Shown here one piece after another: positions 8,198-16,389 of a DNA stretch of 64,000 bases (position 1 is its first letter; each line of letters begins with the position of its first letter). The notes under the pieces were generated by a model. That model was not told the DNA's origin, did not search any database, and saw only the letters and a program-made list of their open reading frames with translations. The stretch lies in contig CP072328.1 in the NCBI GenBank assembly GCA_018127705.1, positions 930,001-994,000 on the forward strand, written 5' to 3'. A program made the translations under genes and the position numbers. This DNA comes from TM7 phylum sp. oral taxon 349 (lineage in GTDB: Bacteria > Patescibacteriota > Saccharimonadia > Saccharimonadales > Saccharimonadaceae).

Positions 8198-8577
8198 GCC
8201 GCTTGTCCAAGGGATATGACATTCAGTACATACATTAAACCTACTACAAACACAGCAAGCGTATACCAAAATATAACCTTGCTCGTAAGCTTGCGACTAA
8301 GCACGGTAAATTTAATCATCATGCCGCTATGCAGTACTGCAACAATCCAGAAAAATGCAACGAATAAGAAGAAATATTGCCAGTGCTCTTTGTAAAAATG
8401 AGCTTGGCCAAAAGCACTATAGCGCGAGTATACTGTAATATCGCTCGGATGAATCAACACGCCAATCCAAATACTACATATAAGAGCTGCAATAAAAATG
8501 CCGCTCAACATCCACATCAGAGAGCGGTTCTTCATCACAATTTTTTTGATAGTGTGTATTGTACTATTCTTATTCAT
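8194..8577 (-). CDS. Small membrane protein coupled to the glycosyltransferase
   Basis: About 127 residues from the ATG at 8577. The open frame extends upstream into tRNA-Thr (8586-8661), so the longer starts are rejected. Three hydrophobic helices are visible: LMWMLSGIFIAALICSIWIGVL, YFFLFVAFFWIVAVLHSG and VIFWYTLAVFVVGLMYVLNVI, with a polar loop (HPSDITVYSRYSAFGQAHFYKEHW) between the first two. Its stop overlaps the start of the glycosyltransferase in ATGA, which suggests that the two work together in the membrane, perhaps as an accessory subunit. I do not recognise the family. Confidence 0.7.
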   Translation of the reverse strand: MNKNSTIHTIKKIVMKNRSLMWMLSGIFIAALICSIWIGVLIHPSDITVYSRYSAFGQAHFYKEHWQYFFLFVAFFWIVAVLHSGMMIKFTVLSRKLTSKVIFWYTLAVFVVGLMYVLNVISLGQAA

Positions 8578-8585
8578 AGATGCCA

Positions 8586-8661
8586 TGGAGCCGTCTGCCG
8601 GGATTGAACCGGCGACCTGCGCGTTACGAATGCGCCGCTCTACCAACTGAGCTAAGACGGC
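8586..8661 (-). tRNA. tRNA-Thr (anticodon CGT)
   Basis: Acceptor GCCGTCT/AGACGGC, anticodon loop TTCGTAA, T arm GCCGG-TTCAATC-CCGGC, discriminator U and encoded CCA. The last anticodon-stem pair is A-C. The U73 is relevant to the T-box candidate before thrS. Confidence 0.95.
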
Positions 8662-8700
8662 AATGCATTTATTATATCAGAGATAGTACGTTTATACTAT

Positions 8701-8734
8701 AGAAAATACCCCACAGACTCGTGAGGTATTTTCT
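8701..8734 (-). terminator. Hairpin terminator after tRNA-Asp
   Basis: AGAAAATACC and GGTATTTTCT form a 10-bp perfect stem directly beside the CCA end of tRNA-Asp, with inner CCAC/GTGA bases that extend it. Confidence 0.75.
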
Positions 8735-8735
8735 A

Positions 8736-8813
8736 TGGCGCGCCCGACCGGATTCGAACCGGCGATCTCCTCCGTGACAGGGAGGCGTGATAGACCAGCT
8801 TCACTACGAGCGC
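8736..8813 (-). tRNA. tRNA-Asp (anticodon GTC)
   Basis: Acceptor GCGCTCG/CGGGCGC, anticodon arm CCTCC-CTGTCAC-GGAGG, T arm with TTCGAAT loop, discriminator G and encoded CCA. Confidence 0.96.
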
Positions 8814-8863
8814 AAATATGCTAGACGTAGTGTACCAAACGACGCGCTAAATTGCAACCACGA

Positions 8864-9907
8864 CTACCGCGACTCAGGAACGGAGATATACTCTTGAATT
8901 TTGCCGTCTGTCTTGAGCTTTGCAAATTGCGTCGTAAATTCCTGTAGCGGGACATGGACGTAATCGAAAGCAATTTTCTTTTCAGTTTTTTCGGTAATTT
9001 TCACAATATAGAACCCATCCGCTGTCGCGCTCTGCATAATACCAGAGAGCTCGTCTTTTTTTAGCCCCGCAACACTCTGTACACGTAATCCGTTAAATTT
9101 ACTTGTCACATCAATCAATCCGCTTTTCCCTGCGTTCGCTTTACCGCCAGAGAGTGCGTTCGCTCCACCCACAGCATCATCAAATGATTTTCCCTGTTTG
9201 AGCATTGTCATAGCCGCTTCAATTTGCTGCTTCGCCTTTACGTCAACTGCAAATGCTACGCGGCTCTCAAGCATTGCGTTTGCTGTCCTAAACCGATAGT
9301 CACTCGCATTTTCGCCAAACAACATCTTTATAGAAGCATCATACGTATCCTGCGAGACACGCCCGTTTGCTGTTATTCGCTCCTGTTCAATCACCGCATC
9401 AACATCACTGCCAGAGATTGAAATATTATGTTGGCGAGCTAATTGACGTGCATATGCAACACGCTCCGCAAGATTAAGCGATTGGCGCTTGATGTGATTA
9501 AGCTGCACTTGCCCGTCGTTTGTGTTGAGTCGCACCTCCGGATTCTTATTCAGATAATATGCCGATGAACGGTACGATGCGAGGTAATCGCTATACAGAA
9601 CCGCTTCACCATTAATCGATCCTACCGGCAGTGGAATAACGCGCGAGATACGATACGCGACACCACTTGAATTCTGCATTGGATACATCAGCACCCAGCC
9701 CGCAATAAGAAGTAAGAATACGCCCACGGTTGCAATAATAGTCGCGTTGAACACTAGACGATGACGTGCATACTGAATCGGATACTTAAATTTACGCCCA
9801 CCCGCAATGACTCGCTCGCGATGTTCTGCAACTGTTTCATTTGTAATACGCGGCGGAACCTTCGCCTGCTCTTTTTTCTTACGCCTGATCAACAATTTTC
9901 TTTTCAT
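8864..9907 (-). CDS. SurA-like membrane-anchored peptidyl-prolyl isomerase
   Basis: 347 residues from the ATG at 9905-9907. The N-terminus is strongly basic (MKRKLLIRRKKKEQ), then one membrane helix (FNATIIATVGVFLLLIAGWVLMY, about residues 60-82), so the bulk lies outside the membrane. Residues 100-250 carry a SurA N-terminal-like helical segment with the pattern INGEAVLYSDYLASYRS; the C-terminal 100 residues (KQGKSFDDAVGGANALSGGKANAGKSGLIDV ... GFYIVKITEK) resemble a parvulin domain. Family members fold secreted proteins. The start overlaps the end of the PH-domain gene by 29 nt, so the two are probably translated together. Confidence 0.65.
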   Translation of the reverse strand: MKRKLLIRRKKKEQAKVPPRITNETVAEHRERVIAGGRKFKYPIQYARHRLVFNATIIATVGVFLLLIAGWVLMYPMQNSSGVAYRISRVIPLPVGSINGEAVLYSDYLASYRSSAYYLNKNPEVRLNTNDGQVQLNHIKRQSLNLAERVAYARQLARQHNISISGSDVDAVIEQERITANGRVSQDTYDASIKMLFGENASDYRFRTANAMLESRVAFAVDVKAKQQIEAAMTMLKQGKSFDDAVGGANALSGGKANAGKSGLIDVTSKFNGLRVQSVAGLKKDELSGIMQSATADGFYIVKITEKTEKKIAFDYVHVPLQEFTTQFAKLKTDGKIQEYISVPESR

Positions 9908-10403
9908 CTGTACTCCGGCGGCTTGCTTCAGCAGCATAAACCGCGTCTTGCAATTTATTGTATATCTCACTCGGGTGTTCAACCATACGGATAACGAGAT
10001 CGCCAACAAATGTTTGGATTATAATCGTGCCGAATTTAAAAACTTCGCCACTGAACCCTGGTATATTATAGCTGATACTTTGCACCTTATCTAGACTCAA
10101 CTCTACAACATCCTTACCAAAAAACCCGCGCTGCGTGATCTGACGAATCCGTTCGTTCGTTACGACGTACACGGTAAAGTACCACATTAGAAAGTGGTAA
10201 AAAAACAGGATTGACCCAAGCACGAGTCCAGCAAGCGGTATCAGAAATAGCTCAAGCTTCGTTTGCCAAATAAGCGGCGGAATTGATCCAACCGCAAGCG
10301 GAATGAGCAATGAATAGAATCCTTTACGCATCGCAATAATATGGCGCCGAAAAACGAAAAGAATCGTTTCGTCCGCATGCTGACCTTCAAACGTCGCGTC
10401 CAT
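9879..10403 (-). CDS. PH domain-containing membrane protein (bacterial PH2 type)
   Basis: 174 residues, start preceded by AAGGTAGGT. Two closely spaced membrane helices (FYSLLIPLAVGSIPPLIW and FLIPLAGLVLGSILFFYHFLMWYF) come before a domain with YVVTNERIRQITQRGFFGKDVVELSLDKVQSISY, which is the typical YdbS/bPH2 pattern of T-N-x-R-I-I and L-x-x-V-x-S/D-I. It likely sits on the inner face of the membrane; molecular role unknown. The last residues (STDEKKIVDQA) are encoded in the overlap with the SurA-like gene. Confidence 0.8.
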   Translation of the reverse strand: MDATFEGQHADETILFVFRRHIIAMRKGFYSLLIPLAVGSIPPLIWQTKLELFLIPLAGLVLGSILFFYHFLMWYFTVYVVTNERIRQITQRGFFGKDVVELSLDKVQSISYNIPGFSGEVFKFGTIIIQTFVGDLVIRMVEHPSEIYNKLQDAVYAAEASRRSTDEKKIVDQA

Positions 10404-10428
10404 ACCTACCTTGTCTACTGTTGCTATC

Positions 10429-10505
10429 TGGTACCCCGGATAGGAGTCGAACCTACAACCTTATCCTTAGGACGGATCTGCTCTATCCAGTTGAGCTACC
10501 GAGGC
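10429..10505 (-). tRNA. tRNA-Arg (anticodon CCT)
   Basis: Acceptor GCCTCGG/CCGGGGT (with G-U pairs), anticodon loop GTCCTAA, T arm TAGGTTCGACTCCTA, discriminator A and encoded CCA. Reads AGG codons. Confidence 0.93.
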
Positions 10506-10516
10506 ATATACCTAGT

Positions 10517-10560
10517 ATACCGCTTGAGCTCGTAAAATGGTAATACGAATCAAGCGGTAT
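10517..10560. repeat. Long hairpin between tRNA-Arg and ndk
   Basis: ATACCGCTTGA (10517-10527) pairs with TCAAGCGGTAT (10550-10560), and inside it TCGTA pairs with TACGA. It can act as the end of ndk, and the TATACT next to it could be the -10 box of tRNA-Arg. Confidence 0.65.
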
Positions 10561-10573
10561 ATGCGATATTTTA

Positions 10574-11080
10574 TTATAAGGTAAATTTATCGTTGAGCGA
10601 CTTATACTCAAAAATTTCGTCGTCTGAAAACCAGTGTCCAATTTCCTCAATCGCTTCTTTGTCATTGCCGCTAGCGTGGATAAGATTTGGCACACCCTTA
10701 TGCTCAGCGTCAGCATACACGAAGCTCATATGTGAATAGTCACCGCGGATTGTCCCAGGAGCAGCACTTTTCGGTTCAGTCGTACCGACAAGTTTGCGTA
10801 CTAGTTGCACCGCCTCAACTCCTTCAAGCACCATCGCAATCACTGGCCCCTGCACCATCATGTCAAGCGTGATGTCAAATTTTTCTTTGCCACGGCGAGT
10901 AATCATCTGCCCAATTTCTTCATAGTGACGATAATAATGTTCTTTGGTTGGCGCAATCATTTTTGTCGCGACAATTTTTAGTCCAACTCGCTCAAATCGC
11001 GTCAAAATCTCACCAACTATGCCGCGCTGCACAGCATCGGGCTTAAATATAATCAACGTTCGTTCTACTATTCCTGCCAC
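10574..11080 (-). CDS. ndk: Nucleoside diphosphate kinase
   Basis: 168 residues; transfers the gamma-phosphate of ATP to nucleoside diphosphates through a phosphohistidine. Seen: ERTLIIFKPDAVQRGIVGEI at the N-terminus (KPD binds phosphate), TEPKSAAPGTIRGDYS, and the active-site block NLIHASGNDKEAIEEI, with H in the N-x-x-H-x-S motif (the usual D after S is G here). It is longer than the typical 140-150 residues because of an insertion around SFVYADAEHKGVP and an extended tail (SDDEIFEYKSLNDKFTL). GTG start at 11080 behind AGGAGGATCCA. Confidence 0.95.
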   Translation of the reverse strand: MAGIVERTLIIFKPDAVQRGIVGEILTRFERVGLKIVATKMIAPTKEHYYRHYEEIGQMITRRGKEKFDITLDMMVQGPVIAMVLEGVEAVQLVRKLVGTTEPKSAAPGTIRGDYSHMSFVYADAEHKGVPNLIHASGNDKEAIEEIGHWFSDDEIFEYKSLNDKFTL

Positions 11081-11180
11081 TGGATCCTCCTATACCTATT
11101 ATCTTATAGCTCGTATTGTAGCAAATATTGCCCCGTTTCTCTACGACGTTCCACTGAACAATGAAGTTATTCAGATGTCT

Positions 11181-11209
11181 TTTACAGTTACCTTGAATTG
11201 CGGTATGCT
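11181..11209 (+). promoter_or_regulatory. Promoter of the Xer recombinase gene
   Basis: TTTACA (11181-11186) and TATGCT (11204-11209) are 17 bp apart. The A of the chosen ATG lies at 11216, about where transcription should begin, so the mRNA is predicted to be leaderless. Confidence 0.7.
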
Positions 11210-11215
11210 AGAGGT

Positions 11216-12145
11216 ATGGAAATGTCTGCGCTGCTATTAGACTTCGCTGAATATCTTGAGATTGAACGTGGTCGATCAAGCCGCACATCGGAGAACTATA
11301 CCCGGTATCTTGAGCGCTTTTTACAATTTGCAGGCATGGATCTTACTGTTGACAAAATCACACCAGAGCTTGTTCGCAAATACCGCCTATGGCTCAACCG
11401 CCAAAAAGACGACAATAACAATGAGCTCGCACTAATCACGCAAAATTACCACCTCATTGCATTACGTGGCTTTCTTAATTACCTCAGCAAACGAAGCATT
11501 CCAAGCATGGCACCAAATAAAATTGAACTACCGCGCGTCCATAGAAAACAAGTAACATTTTTATACAATGATGAGGTTGAACGAATATTCGACACCGTAC
11601 CAAATGACGGCGAAATCTCACACCTGCGCGACAGAGCAATCCTAGAGCTATTGTACTCAAGTGGACTGCGCGTCTCGGAGCTTGTTGGACTAAACCGCGA
11701 CCACGTCAATACTGCCCGACGAGAGTTTACAGTACGCGGAAAAGGCCAGAAAGACCGCCCAGTATTTGTTAGTAAACGTGCGGCAGCTCAATTAGAACTA
11801 TACCTTCATGCACGGACAGATTCGCTCATCCCATTATTCTTAAGCTACAGTCGCAATATTCAAGCGCCGAGCACAAGCGGGGACTACCGGCGGCTTAATC
11901 AGCGCAGTGTACAGCGAATGGTTACAAAATACGCACGGCTTGCTGGAATCACCAAACATGTCAGTCCGCACACGATGCGCCATAGCTTTGCAACCGACCT
12001 ACTCATGAATGGTGCGGATATTCGCAGTGTACAAAGTATGCTTGGACATAGTAGTATCGCCACGACGCAAGTATACACGCATGTCACAGACCAACACTTG
12101 CGGGACGTATATGAACGTTTTCACAGCGACAGTACCGAAATATAA
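11216..12145 (+). CDS. Tyrosine recombinase, XerC/XerD type
   Basis: 309 residues. Resolves chromosome dimers at dif sites in its usual role. The N-terminal SAM-like core-binding domain (LDFAEYLEIERGRSSRTSENYTRYLERF) is followed by the catalytic domain with all expected residues: R in SSGLRVSELVGL, K in VRGKGQKDR, H-x-x-R in HTMRHSFATDL, the GH of MLGHSSI and the nucleophile Y in QVYTHVT. Length and arrangement fit a housekeeping Xer rather than a phage integrase; only one Xer is seen here, so whether it is XerC-like, XerD-like or a single-recombinase XerH/S system cannot be told. ATG at 11216 is preferred because of the promoter geometry. Confidence 0.9.
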   Translation: MEMSALLLDFAEYLEIERGRSSRTSENYTRYLERFLQFAGMDLTVDKITPELVRKYRLWLNRQKDDNNNELALITQNYHLIALRGFLNYLSKRSIPSMAPNKIELPRVHRKQVTFLYNDEVERIFDTVPNDGEISHLRDRAILELLYSSGLRVSELVGLNRDHVNTARREFTVRGKGQKDRPVFVSKRAAAQLELYLHARTDSLIPLFLSYSRNIQAPSTSGDYRRLNQRSVQRMVTKYARLAGITKHVSPHTMRHSFATDLLMNGADIRSVQSMLGHSSIATTQVYTHVTDQHLRDVYERFHSDSTEI

Positions 12146-12193
12146 AACCACACTTTGAAAACTAAATCGGTTATGGTTATGATCAAACCTACA

Positions 12194-13348
12194 TTATTTC
12201 TTTGGGCGCGGATCGCATATGCCACTAATAGCCATCGTATCGCTCACCGAAAAGTCTTTGCATAGGCTACCCGTTGTATCAACAGCATATTCGGGGAACG
12301 TGAATGCTCCGTCCGGGCTGACACGACTCAGAACGCGTCGATAAACATCGCCAGCGCGACCAGTTGAATCAACAAGAGGCTGTACACCATCAAACTGCGC
12401 CGTCACATTACCGCTGATATCCTCAAACGATGCTCGAAGCTGTGTGCGCGCATACAAGCTCGTAACCCGCATGAATGCCATTCGCGAACCAGCCTTCAAT
12501 TGGCGTCCATTCGGAATAGTAAGGACTGCTGCACACGCATATTGATTCGCATTGAAGCGAGTCTCTGAACATAGCACCGGCGACGGTGACACTGTCACGT
12601 TCGTCTGCGAACCAGCAGCGCGCGTCGCCTGCAGCGAAATCGCATTGATCATCGCGCCTGATCCGCGCACACTGGTCGGTCGCAAGAGCACCGTCATCAC
12701 TTGGTTGCTGTCATAGTCAGCCTGTTCCATACTGCCATCTGGCTTTTCAGGAACAACAATTTGCACACGCAGCATCGCTGGAGCATCCGCGCCCCACGCA
12801 TCATGCTGTGGCAGATGATTTGGGTTCGTATCATTCGGATTAGCGATTGTCGGCGTGTCATCGCTTTTAAGCGTCCACTGTACCATAATATGATCCGTAT
12901 CTTTTGTTGCTTTAAGCGGAATCACTTTTGATACACCCTCCTCAAGCGTATGTTTCACATCATCTGTCGCGTTCTCAATCTTGACGCACGTGTACGCCTG
13001 TCCTTGGGTACTATCAGCCGGCGCACCATTACTACGGATCGTCACCCGCGTGTCAGTTGTTGACGCAGCGATACCAGCTTTTTGCACAGTATCGCATCGT
13101 TGCGCCAAAATAGCCGTACACGCCGCACTCGCAGTACCGCCATTTGCGCACGCTGTAATAACGCGTTTTGCATCTTCAACGCCAGAAACCGCCGAATCGT
13201 AAGCACTTTGCGACAGATTATTATCAGATGCTTGCGTTTCTTCCTGCGACATCAACCGCACAAAACCAACTGATATGATTATCAATAGAAGCGACGTAAA
13301 CATTACAACGATAATCGAAACCATACCATTTTCAGACTGCCGATTCAT
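12194..13348 (-). CDS. PilX-like minor pilin or pilus-associated protein
   Basis: 384 residues. The N-terminus reads SENGMVSIIVVMFTSLLLIIISVGFVRLM, a pilin-type hydrophobic helix after a glycine, but the position equivalent to Glu5 is Ile. Pilins of the PilX/GspK class lack this Glu and tend to sit at the pilus tip. The following long extracellular part contains several cysteines (for example CANGGTASAACTAILAQRCD and the C-terminal CKDF, CDPRPKK) that may form disulfides. It is the last gene of the pilus locus and overlaps the previous gene by 4 nt (13345-13348). Tip location is inference from the missing Glu5 and large size. Confidence 0.65.
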   Translation of the reverse strand: MNRQSENGMVSIIVVMFTSLLLIIISVGFVRLMSQEETQASDNNLSQSAYDSAVSGVEDAKRVITACANGGTASAACTAILAQRCDTVQKAGIAASTTDTRVTIRSNGAPADSTQGQAYTCVKIENATDDVKHTLEEGVSKVIPLKATKDTDHIMVQWTLKSDDTPTIANPNDTNPNHLPQHDAWGADAPAMLRVQIVVPEKPDGSMEQADYDSNQVMTVLLRPTSVRGSGAMINAISLQATRAAGSQTNVTVSPSPVLCSETRFNANQYACAAVLTIPNGRQLKAGSRMAFMRVTSLYARTQLRASFEDISGNVTAQFDGVQPLVDSTGRAGDVYRRVLSRVSPDGAFTFPEYAVDTTGSLCKDFSVSDTMAISGICDPRPKK

Positions 13349-14049
13349 GATGCTTTCTCCATGATTACAATTTCATTGAACTGGTTAATTGCACAAAATG
13401 TAAAGTTATTTTCAGCCTCATTTGATGTACGGCATGTTTGATCAGTCGTATTGATTTCTTCACCTTGGTTCGTGCCAAGTGTATAGGAAATGTTAAAGGC
13501 GCGATCACCGTCTCGATCAAAAATCGGCGTCACACTCATCTGATACACCGCCAAATCAGCTTGCCCCTTGAGTAGCTCTGTTGCGCGCATTGTGCCGGTC
13601 GTCGAAACATCGGTTGCATACACACCATTCTGCGAAATGCAAAATGTACCAAGCGGATCGGCCACACGCGCTAAGATAATCGCATCGCCCGTACTATTAT
13701 AACGAACTGCCGCCGACGGATCGCTGGAGCGTAGACTCTCCGGCCTATTCCATATGTAACTACGAGAACCGATACAGAGCCGCCCAAGTCCGCCGGCACC
13801 CTGTGTATCAGCGGCGACAAACCGCACCTCACCCTGCCCGATCGTCAAGCCATCACGTCGAATCAGATCACCGACTTCACGCCCCGACTGATTAATCGAC
13901 TTTATCGTAATACCCTTATGATACATATTTGTTAGCTGAATCGTTGTTACTGCAATTGATATCAGCAGCACCGCAACGCCCGCCATCGCGAGCAACAATT
14001 CGACCAATGTGAATCCTCTACTTGTCGCCCTCTTAGTTTTTGCCATCAT
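13345..14049 (-). CDS. Minor pilin (PilW/GspJ-like)
   Basis: 234 residues with a class III signal peptide: RATSRGFTLVELLLAMAGVAVLLISIAV, cleaved by prepilin peptidase after the glycine, and Glu5 present. The remaining part is a beta-rich soluble domain with four late cysteines (CRTSNE, FCAIN and others). Overlap with the neighbours on both sides (4 nt downstream, 17 nt upstream) ties it to the minor pilin set. PilW/GspJ assignment rests on gene order and length only. Confidence 0.75.
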   Translation of the reverse strand: MMAKTKRATSRGFTLVELLLAMAGVAVLLISIAVTTIQLTNMYHKGITIKSINQSGREVGDLIRRDGLTIGQGEVRFVAADTQGAGGLGRLCIGSRSYIWNRPESLRSSDPSAAVRYNSTGDAIILARVADPLGTFCISQNGVYATDVSTTGTMRATELLKGQADLAVYQMSVTPIFDRDGDRAFNISYTLGTNQGEEINTTDQTCRTSNEAENNFTFCAINQFNEIVIMEKAS

Positions 14050-14662
14050 AAATCCTCGTTATCGTTCCTATTGTCGTTGGTACAGATGTACCAACGCTAT
14101 CCCAGCACGCATTAACATATACATCATACGCATTGCCAGCTTCTTCACCAGGCTTGTGCGCTTCGGAGCGGACGACTTGGATAAATAATCCTTGAGCTTG
14201 CGGCGCACTCGCATTCGACAGATCAACACGCGCAAATACAGCCGGTTCAGTATATGCCGCTGATGTCGTCACGTCAACGACGCGCACATCGTTGCGGGCT
14301 GAATTTTGCGCCAAGAAAAATGCTTTACTACCGCTTGTTAGTCCGTTGTTCTCAAGCGTCGGACACCGATTGCTATTCTTTTCAACAAAATCCGTCACAT
14401 TAATATGCGATCCGTGACTCGCAGACTGGATCACGTATCGGCTACGGATTTGTTGCCACGCGTCGGTATGATGCGCCTGGATATAACGTACCATTGAAAT
14501 CTGCGAATCAATCTGTTGGCGTACGAGCGTGATTTCAAGCGAACGTTGCGCCACCTGCATACCGCGGTTCATTAACGCATATGTACCGACAACAAGCATA
14601 CTGAGTACCGTGAAGCTAAACATCACTTCAATCACCGTATCGCCACGTACAAACCGTTTCAT
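14033..14662 (-). CDS. Minor pilin (PilV/GspI-like)
   Basis: 209 residues. N-terminus KRFVRGDTVIEVMFSFTVLSMLVVGTYALM: prepilin cleavage would be after G, leaving D at +1 rather than the usual F/M, with Glu5 retained. A non-standard +1 residue is tolerated by many prepilin peptidases. The rest is a soluble domain with RCPTLENN and NACWDS cysteines. It starts on the base after which the next upstream pilin gene ends (shared position 14662), so it is translationally coupled. Minor pilins of this kind prime pilus assembly. Confidence 0.7.
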   Translation of the reverse strand: MKRFVRGDTVIEVMFSFTVLSMLVVGTYALMNRGMQVAQRSLEITLVRQQIDSQISMVRYIQAHHTDAWQQIRSRYVIQSASHGSHINVTDFVEKNSNRCPTLENNGLTSGSKAFFLAQNSARNDVRVVDVTTSAAYTEPAVFARVDLSNASAPQAQGLFIQVVRSEAHKPGEEAGNAYDVYVNACWDSVGTSVPTTIGTITRIYDGKN

Positions 14663-15399
14663 CAGTTACAGCCCTCCGTACGCGTAACAACGCCGCTTGC
14701 GCCTGGCGCGTCTTTTGCAATTACAACACCGAGTACTTGCCCCGCCAACCAGCCGGATGGATCAATACACATCACCGAATCATCACGGCGGTTACTATCA
14801 ACAACGAGCTGATCTAGCACCACTGACGCTCGACGCATTGTATAAGTATGAATTACTCCGCTAATCGGCGAACGTACAATTGCAATCGCCCACGCATTAT
14901 CGCCCGTTGCCGGCGGCTGCGTACGCACGCCCCAATCAAGCTGATAAGTCTGCGGCTGAACGCCACTATCAATAAGCAACCGCCGATTCGCTGCCGCATC
15001 CGCCGTAAAAACTGCATCATCGCCGATGCCAGATTTCAAGAACGCGCTCGTCACTCCGGACATATAAATTGGCTGAGATCGGAATGTTTGTCCATTTGCT
15101 GTCGTGACCAGACGCCCGATAATCACGCACGTCTCACTTGTACCAGGCGGCGCAGAGTGGGCTGCTAGAAATGTGCCGTCTGCTGCACATTCACGATGGT
15201 TATCAATATCATTGCGCACATTAATTGTCTGCCCGTACTGCCCCTGAATATACGACGAAAATCCATCAACCGCATCGCGATACCGCTGCAACCCAAGCGT
15301 CGAACCGACTGATGCTAAGATTCCTGCTGCGAGCACACCTGTCACCGCCAGGAATAACATAACTTCGATGATCGTAAACCCGCGCGATGCCCTCTTCAT
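14662..15399 (-). CDS. Minor pilin (prepilin N-terminal signal, GspH/FimT-like)
   Basis: 245 residues with a classical type IV prepilin leader, RASRGFTIIEVMLFLAVTGVLAAGIL, G at the cleavage site, F at +1 and Glu5. The soluble domain carries CAADGT, TCVIIG, MCIDPSGW and a terminal EGCN, four cysteines that could pair. It is the first of four pilin-like genes after pilD. FimT/GspH-type minor pilins in other bacteria help bind DNA during uptake; whether this one does cannot be read from sequence. Confidence 0.75.
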   Translation of the reverse strand: MKRASRGFTIIEVMLFLAVTGVLAAGILASVGSTLGLQRYRDAVDGFSSYIQGQYGQTINVRNDIDNHRECAADGTFLAAHSAPPGTSETCVIIGRLVTTANGQTFRSQPIYMSGVTSAFLKSGIGDDAVFTADAAANRRLLIDSGVQPQTYQLDWGVRTQPPATGDNAWAIAIVRSPISGVIHTYTMRRASVVLDQLVVDSNRRDDSVMCIDPSGWLAGQVLGVVIAKDAPGASGVVTRTEGCN

Positions 15400-15435
15400 A
15401 CTGATTATTTTACCATAAGCGTAGCAGAATTAACA

Positions 15436-16326
15436 CTAGAAAGTTGTCACTGCAAACAGCCATGTTATGATACGATGAGCTGCAAAATACGAGATCAACA
15501 TGCCTAAAATAAATAGTGGACCAAATGGTATTTCACTGCCCGGCTTCAGTTTTTTGCTGATAAGCCCCGGCAACACGATAATACAGCCGATGAAGTTCGC
15601 CAAAAATAACGCCAAAAATGCCTTTTCCCAGCTAGCAAGCATGAGTCCGAGTCCGAGTCCGAGCTTCACGTCGCCCTCACCGATCCATGTACCATGCGAT
15701 AAAACGCACAGTACAAAATACAATCCCGACATAATTGCTACAGCCCCCGCCAGCGACCATATATCAATATCATGGACAAGCACAAATCGCAGCACAACAA
15801 CGATAAGTGCAAGCGCTGCATATGCCCAAGTGAGACGATTTGGCAATAATTGCCACTTTAAGTCATATGTCGCAAGCATCACGAGCAATACGAGCGACAC
15901 CAACCACAAAGCAAACAATGTCCAACCCGCAGCCAATACCCAGCCCACACCGGTAAGCGAAAACGGCCACCACACATATGACGCCACGAAAAGCGCCGCC
16001 ATTATCAGCTCAATAACCGGCTCAAACCAGCCAATTGGTTTACGGCAATAACGACATTTTCCACCCGTTGACAGCCAGCTAACGATCGGAATTAGGTCAT
16101 ACCAGGCGAGTGTATGATGACACTGCAAGCAACACGAGCGATCGTGCTTGCCTTTTTTGCCCAGGAGCGGCTTGAGCTGTTTAAACTCATCCTTACTATA
16201 GGACTCATGGGCTTCTTTATCTTCGTATAGCTGCCGCGCGCGCAACCGCCACACCTGTGCACCAGCGAAGCTCCCCATAATAAGCCCGAGTACACCAAAC
16301 AACCATGCCAGAATAGTCATATTCAT
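15436..16326 (-). CDS. pilD: Prepilin peptidase / N-methyltransferase
   Basis: 296 residues. Aspartic membrane protease (A24A) that cuts prepilins after glycine and methylates the new N-terminus. The cytoplasmic N-terminal domain has two CxxC pairs, CLQCHHTLAWYDLIPIVSWLS and CRYCRKPIGWFEP, the zinc site of the methylase part, preceded by GLIMGSFAGAQVWRL. In the peptidase part the catalytic aspartates are in TYDLKWQLLPNRLT and in GEGDVKLGLGLGLML (GxGD). About seven membrane helices. It serves the five pilin-like genes around it, and follows the major pilin gene after a hairpin. Confidence 0.95.
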   Translation of the reverse strand: MNMTILAWLFGVLGLIMGSFAGAQVWRLRARQLYEDKEAHESYSKDEFKQLKPLLGKKGKHDRSCCLQCHHTLAWYDLIPIVSWLSTGGKCRYCRKPIGWFEPVIELIMAALFVASYVWWPFSLTGVGWVLAAGWTLFALWLVSLVLLVMLATYDLKWQLLPNRLTWAYAALALIVVVLRFVLVHDIDIWSLAGAVAIMSGLYFVLCVLSHGTWIGEGDVKLGLGLGLMLASWEKAFLALFLANFIGCIIVLPGLISKKLKPGSEIPFGPLFILGMLISYFAAHRIITWLFAVTTF

Positions 16327-16338
16327 ATTGTTATTATA

Positions 16339-16374
16339 GCAAAGAGGTTGCGTTTTTCCGCAACCTCTTTTTAT
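16339..16374. terminator. Hairpin between major pilin gene and pilD
   Basis: AAAGAGGTTGCG and CGCAACCTCTTT form a 12-bp perfect stem. On the minus strand the T-tail is short, so it is likely a partial terminator that lets pilin mRNA accumulate over pilD mRNA. Confidence 0.75.
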
Positions 16375-16389
16375 AATTAGCAGACCTTA

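Noticed and set aside
8586-8646. N-terminal extension of the small membrane protein
   Set aside because: It is the antisense-free reading of tRNA-Thr; all tRNA arms pair and CCA is encoded, so the CDS must start after it.
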